DNA from: Gyrodactylus bullatarudis
Taxonomy: Eukaryota; Platyhelminthes; Monogenea; Gyrodactylidea; Gyrodactylidae
Direction of reading: 5' to 3'
DNA: 64,000 nucleotides
Assembly: GCA_012064415.1 (NCBI GenBank)
Contig: SSNU01000214.1
Location: 62,001-126,000, forward strand
Shown here: positions 39,601 through 51,600 of the stretch, piece after piece
Layout: every line of letters starts with the position of its first letter
How positions within the stretch are numbered: the stretch's first letter is position 1
Notes under the pieces: generated by a model
What the model saw: the letters and a program-made list of their open reading frames with translations, nothing else
Told to the model about the DNA's origin: nothing
The model's database searches: none
Translations under genes and position numbers: made by a program

Positions 39601-42600
39601 TGTTATTGTGATTTCTTAGACATTAATGAGGATGACATTTGATAGGAATTTTACAAAATGTACCCGGGCATTTTAACTTTTGAATCAAGCTCGAAATTAG
39701 AAAAAACATTTTTGAAAATAATAACTCGATAAATATTTTTTTCAGATTTGACTGACTGAGCAAGACTGATTTTTCCTCAAAGAATTCAATTTCTGTTTAT
39801 TTATTTTGTTATTTATTCTTATAGACATTTTTCGACGAATTTTTCACACCTGAATCAAAGTCTTCGCCAATTACGTTACTTGTTACAGAAATCACACATA
39901 CTACTGAAATGACTATCTGTTTCATACACTTCGACACAGATTAAGAACATCTAATTAAAATATTTTTCTTTCCTCTCATTCGAATAAGAATGAAGTTCTT
40001 ACTGCGCTTTATTAAATTTCGATACATAATCCAATAAATAAATATTTCGAAGCATGGGTTATTAGATTCCTTTTTATTACTCTTATCGAACAATCTTCAA
40101 TATCAATAAAATATATTTATAACTACTCATAAATAATTAAAATTGAATAGGGAATATGATCAAATATCATGAATTATTTTCCCAAAACACACCACATCAT
40201 AATACCTTTAAAAAATATAAAGTTCGGTACCATTCAATTTTAATCATAATATTATCCATAGAAACTCGTATACGTTTTTTTGAATCAAAAATCAATATAA
40301 ATAATTAACGGAATCATTTATTTTGATAAGATTATAAAAGTCATAATTGGCGCCAATTCTTATAAACCAAATCATCAGATGTTATTCACCTCTCTGTTGA
40401 ATGCTAATTAAGTCAGAATTATTTTTACTCTATTGAATACAAAAATGTAAAATACATACTGAATAAATTTGACAGGTGATTTCACGAGTTATAAGACATC
40501 TTGTCAGTAAGACTATTCTCTATATTTTACAAGATTCTTTAAAACACTAATTTATTCTTGTGTTTTTACACGTTACCTTTTTTGCTATTTTATCCTGAAG
40601 CAGATGATGATCTTGTGGTGTAATGAATAAACAATTCTTCACCAAAACTTTAGTATTATTATTATTATTTATCAATATTAACTTTGGTTGTTTTCTTAAT
40701 AACTTGACTTTTTTATAACCCTTTCTCTCTCATATTAATGATGATGAACCAAGCTGCGACCTTAAGTGGGCTGTATAAGAACCTTTATAATGTTATTACA
40801 AAATAATCTCATTACAATACTTGTGAGTCATCTTGATTACAAAATTATTTATGTTTATTCTAGGAAATTTTCAGAAAGTTGAATAAAATATTAATCATTT
40901 GATACATTAGAGAATAAGATTTGTCTGAATTTCAAGAATAGAAACCTGCTGGGTTATTTTTCTATTTATATCCAAGCAAATTTGAGAAAATATCGATTCA
41001 GTATTCGAAATCTCAACATGAGGCTAGTTGACATGAAGATGAGAAATTATGATTTTTGACAAAAACCTCAATATCAAGCTCTAAATAATAAGGAAATTTT
41101 TTTATTTTTTTTGGATTCCATGATGAAATGAGCATATGAGCTGTTGAAATAAGAAAATTGAATCTGGCTAAAATTATGTGGTTTTTCGAATCTCAAAAAT
41201 TCCTCGATTTCGTAGATTTACAACATTTCGATAATGATATTTCGACAAAAGATTATACGAAGGATTATACGATAAATGCAAAATTATGCTCCCATCGGGT
41301 CTCCCTGCAACCCTCATGGAATCGCTTCTACTTCCTGGAGAAATTGTCTCCTTTACTTCAGACCTTGGTTTCAGTATTAACTCTAATTTAAAAATTGATC
41401 CTTTCTCTAGTCTGCCTAGGATTAAGTCACAAATTTTCACAATAAAAAAATTCTGTTTCTCGTCTAATGTAAGATTGAAAGCTTACAAATCACTCATACT
41501 TCCTCTTTTTGATTATATTTTTCCAATATTACCTAAAATTAATAATTCTCAATGTTTGGAAATTGAAAGGATCCAATATAGATTCCTACATTCTATTTTC
41601 CCTCACCTTGACTCTTATAATGCACTCATTTCTGTCTCAGGGCTTCAACCACTCTGGGTGCGCAGATGTGCATTTGTAGTAAAAAAATTTACTGAATCTT
41701 ATGCCTCATGTCAAAATAGCTACCACTTCCGTAAGGAAAAATTTGAAGATAATTTTCTGTTGTCTACTTTTAAATCTATTTATTCAAAATTTGAATTGGC
41801 CGAGTGTGAAAATCTTAAAAATTTAAGACAAATTATGTCCCACATAAGATCAAAATTAGACTATTCCATGTCTTTTCTTTATTCTCATCTTCAAAAGCCA
41901 GATGATTAACGAATTTCTTACAAATTTATTAGCATTTTATTTCTTATTAAAAAAAAAAATTGCTTTGCCTACAAAAACAGATAGATTGTATTGACCATTA
42001 TGAACTCTTATGAACAGATTTACATTTTATTTTATATATTTATATTTTCTTTTCAAAAATAAACTTGTCTAACAAAAAAAAGGTTTCATATTTAGCCATA
42101 GGGGTCGATTGTTGAAAAATTTAGTTTATTCGACCTGCCATAATAAAAACGAATTTTTGGTAACATTTTTAGATGAATTCGTCTAATGTTGATATCAAAT
42201 ACCAGCATCTATTCACGGGAAATTTTCGAAATCGATAAAAATTTCGAGTTCAGAGTTTGAAAAAAGTGGAAATTGGGGTATTTTCGAAACTCCTAAATGT
42301 CCTAATTTTTGTCGAATTGATGATTCTTCTTTTATTAGCTCTTGATTACTCGGAAGAAAATATCAGTTTTTGTAAATATAGTGAATTCTGTGAACTCCGT
42401 ATCAATAAGATTTATTGCTTAACAGACAATTACTCAATAGAATAATAATTCAAACCTATCATAGACTCTATAAAAAATGAATTTAGACTTGAATAATCAT
42501 CAAGCGGTTATAATTCAACTTTATTGTGATGTCCAAAATAAATTTCAAAAGTATTTTTTTCAACAAAAAAATTTAATTTTATGCGTGCTTTTAAAGTTTT

Positions 42601-45600
42601 GGATGTAAAAAAATCAGAAAAAGTGTGAATCTTGGTAATGCTCGGCTACAAAATAGAATTGTGAGAAAGTTTACAAATTTTCTTCTCAATCAACCAAATG
42701 GAAGTGTTCTGATCATCAGGTGTACTTTGTTTATTCTTTTGGGAATAATTTGTATTGATTTTTGACAAACGGATTAATTACAAAAAATATAGGATTTATG
42801 AAATTCCTCACAGTTCGTGTAAAAATAATACATTCAATTTAACCAACGAATCTATCAGTCAGAGTGCAAAATTTGACGTTACTTTTTACCTTGTTCTCTG
42901 GATAATCCAAGAGAAAAATAGAATAAAAGAAATCAAACTAAGAAGGAAGCAAATTATGAAATTGCCGATGATAAATTGCTTTAATAGAATTCTTTTGTTT
43001 TTTCCCTTCTCAGACGATGAAATGCCAATCTACAATGAATCCATGATGTATGAGGAGGCTCAGATTAGCTATGGCAATGAAATCGATCCAAATTGTGTTT
43101 ATAACTCTGTCGTCATTGGCTCTGGTGAGTTTTTAATATTTTCAATCGAAATTCTGTTAATTTGTATGAATTTGCAAAATTCTCAACAAGAATTTGAATC
43201 ACATAGATAAATAAAAAATTTTGGTATTCATTTTTTGGTAATTTGAGCTCTCATTCCATAGTGAAAGATTGATAAAAATACTCTTTGTTTTCAAAAACTA
43301 TTTTCCTACTGACACCCCCCCCCCCACAATTCAAACCTGAAACAAAATTAATAGATGGACTAATGGAAGGCCTCAAAATACAATTGCATTGTAACACTAG
43401 ATAAATGTTACCGGGGTAGAGTCTGAAGAGTTTATCACTATAATATACGCACGTTTTCTCCAAACCTTGGTTGATAAAAATACTTTTGGTTTTCAAAAAT
43501 ATTTTCTGAATAACTTCATTTTCATTTCCAAATTCTCGCTTTTATTCTTAGCTATTATATCAAAAAAACTTTAACTAATTCTAAGAACACTGTCTGCTTA
43601 TGTATTTAGTCGAATATCGTAAAATATCCTTAATCTTGTGATTATATTATTCCTACAAAGGTTATATAATCATATAAGAAGATATTGAAGATGTAAAATA
43701 AGGAATTTTAGACAATTTATCAAACTATTTTTCATTAGACAAACGAGAGAAAATTAGATTATCCCAAACAATAAGACATGAAAAATGTCATCTGACAATT
43801 TTTAATACTTTGTTTTAATATAGACTAACAAATTAGGAACTGAATATGTTCTAGACCCGTTTAGGTTATTAAATTGTAATGATTAGAGCCTCAAAATATA
43901 ATACTTAAAAATAATTAAGATTGAATTTAAAAAATTGAAAAGTATTATTTTTCGATTTTATTATTTTAATTATCGCTAATTTACAACAAATATCTTACAT
44001 GAACTACTTATAAGTAAACAGAAATAAAATTGAAAAACAAATTAATATTGAGATTAATCTAAAATATCGAGATAATATCCAAATTACTATCTCCAAGGCT
44101 ATTTTTGAGCTTAGCAAATTGCTAGACAATGAAAATCATCTCTCTACCTCAAAAATGAGGACTGAGTTCATTGATATGGATGAAATAAAGTATTATTTGA
44201 ATGCCTTATATTCAAAATAATAGATTTTAAGACCTTATAACTTTGAACCCTGATGACATAGCAGAAAAATTATTAGTTTAAAGTGGTTTTCATAACAGAG
44301 GGAATAGCTGGTTAAAATAAGCATTTTAATAATTTTTGAGGCTCTAGTAATAATTTTAGTAATATTACAATTTATAATTATAATTTATTACAATCTCACT
44401 TGTAATTTTAATGTCTTTAAAATCTTTTAATGTATCATTTCAACTTTTAGAAAAAGTTTTCTATTGCCTGATGATGATTGGCCTTAGTAAGAATGTAATG
44501 TGAAGGCTCGTGGGCAGGCACGTGTACTTCCTTCTAACTATTCTGCTTGAGAAGCCTTTACAATAATAATAATAATCTTATCTACTACATTTCATGAATT
44601 ATTCAATTTTTCATCTTTTATTTTTAATCATCACCATATAATTGTGCAATATGAGAATAAGAATTTACTGTCCATGAATACTTTATCATTAAAAAATAGT
44701 TTTTTGTTTATCTCTCAAGAGAGATTTCCATCTGAGGGAGGAAAAACAATAAAAACGCAAGTAATCCTAAATTGACAGGGATTAGTTAATCTGGTTATTT
44801 CTGAATGATTCATGTAATACAATTTGAGAAGATACCAGTGTACTCTTTTATGTATAACATCATTGAAAGACAGGATGACCCATTATTCCCCTCAGTCTAT
44901 TGCATACAAATCGATTTTTACTAATCAATCATAAGATTTTTTTTTAAATTTTACTCAAAATTATTTTATGATAATCATTTTCAATTATTTTAAATAGGTG
45001 AATTTGGGGAAGTGTGCCGGGCATATATGAAAACGTTATCTATGGATAAACCAAAAGTTGTTGCCATAAAAACCCTGAAGCCATCAGCAAATCGAAAGGA
45101 GCGTGAAGATTTCTTAGCTGAAGCTTTGATTATTTCCCAATTGAGGCATCCACATATTGTTAGTCTAGAAGGTGTTGTTACCATGACAGATCCTATTATG
45201 ATTATTTTTGAATATATGGAGAATCATTCCCTTGACAAATATTTACGAGTGAGTTTTCATTTTATTCAAACATTAAAAACTGAGATTGTTTTGTTACGTT
45301 TGTCCTGAGTTGAGTTAAAAAGATCTTTTTGAGAAAATCTGAAGATTTCACAAGTAAGGCATACTCATCTGTGGAAAAAATAGAATTTATCTTTGGCATC
45401 GAAAATTGTTGTTCTAATTTTAAAGCTAGTTGACATGAGATGAGAATTTTTGTAAAAACCTCAATATTTTTTCTCTTGATAGTCAGGAATACAAACTTTT
45501 TTGAATATCATTATGAAATATGCCAATAAGTTGTAAAAAGAAAAAAAGTTCCGAAATAAATTAAATCAAATCATATTCGAAAATGCGTAGAATTTCCTCT

Positions 45601-48600
45601 TTTTTAATGTTTCATCTAAAATTTTTTATTGAATTCAGAGAATTGAATCTATATTTTGGACCAACATTAGAAAAAGAATTCATTTCATCTTCATGGCAGC
45701 TAGCTTTATTTAGATGCAAGTAACCGTATTTTAATCTGAAAATAATTAAATACAAGGAGTACTTTTAGCGTCTGTTCTTGATCCTTTATTACAGCGTATA
45801 CCAAATTTGCATAATTCTCTTTGTTTTTTATCACTTTAATTTTAGCAACACATCACTTGAAAAGATCAAATGAATTTATATTTTTAATTAATCCATGCCT
45901 TTCTATTGATAACGACGATGTAGATTATGGAAAATAAGTGAATTTGGTATAGCACTTTCTAGAGATATTCGGTCAAGATGAATAAAATACCAGACCACAT
46001 TAGTAACCTTTGAATAGTTTTCTATCTAAATTCAATTGAGTCAGTTTACGTCTTAAAAGCAATCAAATCAAGAAAAATAGATCTTGGCTAAAGATTTCTT
46101 AATAATCCTTTTTTAACAATGGCAAAATATGTTTGGAATGAAAATTTTTTGTTAGAGAATCATTAAATTTTGAATTAAGAATTTATTCAAGAAGAAAAAT
46201 TGAAAAATTTAGCGTTCAAAATCATTTGATCAAGCTTTTAAGTTTGAATCTTATTTTTGAACATAAATTAATCTAGTTTCCTAACTTTGATGGATTTATC
46301 TTAAAAATAGTCTCGAAGTGGAAAAAAAATCCAAAATCTAGTCCTCAAGAATTTTCTCCCCATCAATTTTTCGAAAGCCTCCCCATTAGCCAACTATCAG
46401 CCTTATTTAAAATCGCCATGAGCTCGAACATTTTTACCGATTAAGAAGGTATAAAGCGACTAAACGCTGATATCATCATTAGACAAAGAATTCGAATTCG
46501 GCCTTGAGTTTGAATATAACTCACTAAATTTAAACTTTAAATTGTTGGATCATTTTCCTTCGTGATAATCGCTAAATTCAAATGGTTCGATTTCCGACGA
46601 CAAGGACGAATTCCTCTAATTTTTTTTACGCCTATTCGAATTCTTTAACTAATGATGATTCGAAATGTCTGAAACGAATTGCTTTAAATTTTTTTCATTT
46701 CAACAACTCATGGTCTCATTTCATAATGAGATCTAAAATTTATTTGTGTTCCTGACTATCTGAAAAAAAATATTTTTGTAAAAAATGCTCATCTTCATCT
46801 CAACTAGTTTTAACCCTTTCGATACCAGAGGTCATATATGACCTCTATGTTCAAACTGACTTTTTCCAATGATTTTGAAACATTTTTTTATGATTATTTC
46901 TTGATAGTATGTCACAAATTATCTTAGTATGCTATCATGCTATATTTTTGCTAGCCAGGCATAAGAATGCCATAGATATTTGAACTTTTACCGAAGGAAG
47001 TAGAATTCCTTAATTTATAATTCTTTTTGATCGAAATTATTAAACTTATCAATGTACAGAGATAATAAGAATAATTTCCGTAGAAACTAGATAGTTAATC
47101 CAAAACAAGGTATATTTTTTATGCATGAAATCAATGAGCAGTTCCATCAATAGTCTCGCGAAAATGGGGCAATTTTCAACCCCATTTTTACCTTAGATAT
47201 TCAATATCTAGGTTATTTTGTAATAAGATCGAATGAAATTTAAAAGATATTCCATGAGTAAAAAGGGGTGGGTAGTGTTACTAATTGAAAGCACAAAGTA
47301 CATTAAACTTCCTAGAAAATGTATTATCCGAAAAATAATCGATCGGAATATTTCTACCTGATTACTCATGAGTACGACCATTAATTTTCAAAAATATTTT
47401 TAGAACCTCGTGTGTTCTGAAGCGCCAAATAAGGCTTGAACTTCACAATAAAATTATAAAAATTTGTATTTTGGCTAATATCGCTATGCTCTTGCCTCTA
47501 AACCTTTTTCCATTAATCTAGCTCCATTAATAAGCGAAATATATTTTTTTCGTTCTACATCAATAAAAATAACTCCATCCGATGCAGAATGAAAAGTTGT
47601 TTCACTTGCCTAAATTTTATGCATCAATATCATAATCGGTGAAAACTAGACGAGTTCAAAGTTGATATGATCGGGATATTTGTTTTCGAATGAAAATCGA
47701 TAAAATTCCATTTTTAATCTGACTTTAGTTATGGACCCCCGTTTTTTCTTACCGATGACGTCATATCATGTAAGCTTTGCCATGTTGGGAGACCCCCGTT
47801 CTTATTCTAATAATGAAGGATGTTGAATAATTATAATGTTGGCAGATCCCTATCCTTACAATAAGAACGGGGGTCTCCCAACATGGCAAAGCTTACATGA
47901 TATGACGTCATCGGTAAGAAAAAACGGGGGTCCATAACTAAAGTCAGATTAAAAATGGAATTTTATCGATTTTCATTCGAAAACAAATATCCCGATCATA
48001 TCAACTTTGAACTCGTCTAGTTTTCACCGATTATGATATTGATGCATAAAATTTAGGCAAGTGAAACAACTTTTCATTCTGCATCGGATGGAGTTATTTT
48101 TATTGATGTAGAACGAAAAAAATATATTTCGCTTATTAATGGAGCTAGATTAATGGAAAAAGGTTTAGAGGCAAGAGCATAGCGATATTAGCCAAAATAC
48201 AAATTTTTATAATTTTATTGTGAAGTTCAAGCCTTATTTGGCGCTTCAGAACACACGAGGTTCTAAAAATATTTTTGAAAATTAATGGTCGTACTCATGA
48301 GTAATCAGGTAGAAATATTCCGATCGATTATTTTTCGGATAATACATTTTCTAGGAAGTTTAGTGTAATGTGAAAATATGAGGTATGAATATAATGGTTA
48401 CATCTGTCAAAAATATTTGGTGATCTTATTTTGTCCTATGTCATCATCTGATTTGTTTCTTTTTCTTGGGGTTGATACCAGTGTTGGTTGCGAATTGGTC
48501 AGTGATGGTCTTGGTAGAACCAGTGGTTTCACGAATTTCTTTGAAATTATTTACAAACAACCAGGGAAAAACGTGGCAGCTCTCAAAACCGCTGAAGCAT

Positions 48601-51600
48601 TATACATAGAGAAACAAAAGCCAAATCTATGTATCCAAAAGAAATTCGTGAAACCACTGGTTCTATCAAGACCAACACTGACCAATTCGCAACCAACACT
48701 GGTATCAACCCCAAGAAAAAGAAACAGATCAGATGATGACATAAGACAAAATAAGATCACCAAATATTTTTCACAGATGTAACCATTATATTCATACCTC
48801 ATATTTTCACATTACTTTGTGCTTTCAATTAGTAACACTACCCACCCCTTTGTACATAATTTCTATTGTTATTACTATTAGTCATATTACAGAGTCAAGT
48901 GTGATAGGGATAAATATCACTCTTACACCCCAAAGAGTCTATGTTATTATTATACACACGCACCAGAGAACAACCAATGAGAGCTAAAACCAAGATTTTG
49001 TACACAATTTTCTTTATATAATTCTGGCATGTAAAAGCTGATGAGTATGCCACGAAATAAAAGCGCTATATTCTTATAACTGGCATCAACCCCTTTTTAC
49101 TCATGGAATTATCTGTAGCTCAACTAAAAACAGAGATCAAAGAGTTTCTCTCTCGAAATTAAAAGATATCCTTTTTGACATTCATTGAGTCTTTGAAACA
49201 ATTAACTTTCAAATAAATCCCTTCATTGGCAAAGTTTCACTCTAAATTACTCACCAGTAGATTGGAATTTCAATATAATTCAGACCCTGATGAAATTATG
49301 TGTAAGAAAAAATTTTCATGAAATTTTGTCTTAGTGAATGTTTTTTATCATCACATTTTAGGTTATTCTGTGAGAGAATTAAGCCTGAAAATTTATTCGT
49401 TCAGCTATGGTATCGAAATGGTAATATTGAATATGTTTTCAAGAAATTTGTGCTAAATTATTCTTATTAAGTTATAATTATTTCCACTGAAAGACGTCAA
49501 AAGTTGACTTTGTAGAAACAAGCTTGAATTATAAAGGTAGGGCAGATTGTTTGATCATTAATTTCTTCCATTCCCTCTTGTATAATAACTTGACCTTATT
49601 TCTTTTTTTTATAATAAACAAAATCCCTTTTCCAGGCAAACCGAGGGAATATCTTTGTTGTCAAATTGGTGAAAATTCTCAGTGGAATAGCTTCTGCCAT
49701 GAGTTACATTGTTGACTCTGGGTACATACATAGAGTGAGTTTTCTTCCTATCAACTCTCTATTTTAACATAACAATATTCGTCATTCAAAAAAAAGACTT
49801 TTGATGAAGAAGGGGCACGCCATCTCAGAGAAAAAAGACACTCAAAGGTCAGAGATCATTTTCGTTTATCATATGAGTAATGAATTATCTTTTGACAAGG
49901 AAAATCCTCTGTCATTCTTCTGTGATTGAAACTTTGAATGATGTCTCTAAAAAAAACGATACATTTTTTACTTAAAATTGCCTATGGGTATTCATGTTAC
50001 AGTGATTCTGGAAACTCGGTTTTCAGTCTGAAAAGATCCAGCGATATACATTTGATTTGTCAAAGAAAATCCATTTCCATCAGTTTTATAATTATAATTA
50101 TTTCAACTAACGTGTTCTATAGATAATTTTCATAAATCTACTGATATTGATCAGGACTAGAAAACCGGTCTTCATCTTAAGTTTTTTTTGCCGAATACAA
50201 AAGTATTTCTTCAATTCTTTGAGTCTATTTATTACAGTAGGTTATTCAGCTTATTTTATTTTGCTCAAATATAGAGCAGTCTTTTAGTCCAGGCTTTATG
50301 AGATGTGAGATCAGGACTAATTGTGGACGAAGTTTTTCAAATAGATAAATGTTATCCCGAACCATTGAAATACATTCATGATGCATATTTATGAGTTTAA
50401 GTCTTAAATTCAATTTTAAGTTTTCAAATGAATGTAATTATAATTATTTTTCAGAATCCCTGAGAGTCTAGAGAGTCTCTGATTGTTGCCCACTGGGATT
50501 CTGCAGAATTAACTGCTCCTAGTGAATGGCTAATCAAGTTTACAAGGGAATCTACTGACTTTCGGGAGTCTGCAGACTCACATAAGTTTCCAGAATCACT
50601 ATAAAATATTTGTTTTCATATATAAATTCAATAACTCTTCGAGAGTAAAGTGAGCCTCAACGATTTAGGAGTGAGATATAAGTTCGATAAATTTTTCTTA
50701 CCAGTCTTACAATGATGACAATTTAGTCATCTTGAAATTAGTCATTTTTGTCCAGATTTATCGGCTGAAAAGATTTTTTATTCCAAATCAATACGAATTC
50801 ACGTAATGTTTTTGATCAAATTGGATAAAGTATCTATACATTTGAATTTGTATATAAAAAAGATTTATATCTCGGATCATGAAAAAATATCATTCTAACT
50901 CTGAATAAAGAGGGGAAAACTTATCAAATATTTATGTCTTTTTATCTTTATGCCTATACATTCAAATATGATATCGTTGGTCAGATGTAGACAGAAATTA
51001 TCTCATCCTCCCTCTTCTATGCTCAATCTCGCTCTATGTTGTGAATCTAAAATATGAATACAAGGAAGAGAGAGAGGTCTGTAGACGACGATATACCACA
51101 GAGAGGAATTTAATTTATTTATTTTTCGATTCTAGATTGTAGAATCTACAAACTCATCAGAATATATGATTCTAATATTTTTATCTATAATCCGTAACAC
51201 AGAACTAAAATTTTGGTCATAAAATCTTTTTGGGATTTATTCAGGAAGAACTAGTGAAAGGTGACATTTTTTTATTTTTCAAACTTTGGTGAGAATCCTA
51301 TTAGTGTTAAAATTATTGTTTGAAGTTCTAGAAGTTAGGAGTCGGAAATAAAATAAATTTTCAAGCATCTTTCTATCCTGAAAATTATGCGACTTGAAAA
51401 TTTGCTTAAGAATAAAAGCGGTTCTCTACTCACTACTGAGTTGATAATTTTAAAGAGAAAATATCATCCCATGACAATGGCCATTCTCCTAAAATCTCCC
51501 AAGGGCATCGTGGAACAACAACTTTCACTTTGAGGCTCCTCTTAGATTTTTTATATCGAATGATCACTATTTTGGATTTAACTGATTAGTGAAATTTCGA

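Larger units (their letters stand above)
41019..42330. mobile_element. Foldback subfamily F copy split by a LINE insertion
   Basis: The left part (41019-41258) starts GGCTAGTTGACATGAAGATG. The right part (42082-42330) carries the complementary core, such as GAAATCGATAAAAATTTCGA. Between them sits the LINE 3' end with its poly(A) at 42074-42081, so the LINE arrived later. Confidence 0.5.
37463..43013 (+). other. Eph intron 7
   Basis: 5.6 kb, phase 1. It contains foldback subfamily F pieces (37510-37940; 41019-41258 and 42082-42330), the inverted-repeat MITE 38789-39120 and a LINE 3' end (41283-42081). Confidence 0.6.
47251..49107. mobile_element. Penelope-like element cluster in head-to-head form
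   Basis: The + copy runs from about 48541 (endonuclease end) through the stop at 48780-48782 to the 3' stem-loop (49025-49052). A partly deleted inverted copy lies to its left: 48363-48540 is the reverse complement of 48640-48802, 47264-47300 of about 48817-48852, and 47251-47269 is an exact 19-bp inverted match of 49089-49107. The 1065-bp palindrome has inserted into this inverted copy. Inverted duplicate ends are a known habit of Penelope-like elements. Confidence 0.65.
45249..49635 (+). other. Eph intron 9
   Basis: 4.4 kb, phase 0, with foldback copies (45421-45709 and about 46400-46810), a piggyBac-like end (46810-46850) and the Penelope-like cluster 47251-49107 that hosts the 47301-48365 palindrome. 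Confidence 0.6.

Noticed and set aside
48378..48802. 134- and 83-codon frames with near-identical starts on opposite strands
   Set aside because: Their shared part is the antisense of the Penelope-like tail, made open by the inverted repeat. Only 48541-48782 reads as protein.
50566..50579. 14-bp palindrome GAGTCTGCAGACTC as a regulatory site
   Set aside because: Single occurrence deep in intron 10 with no context to support binding or function.
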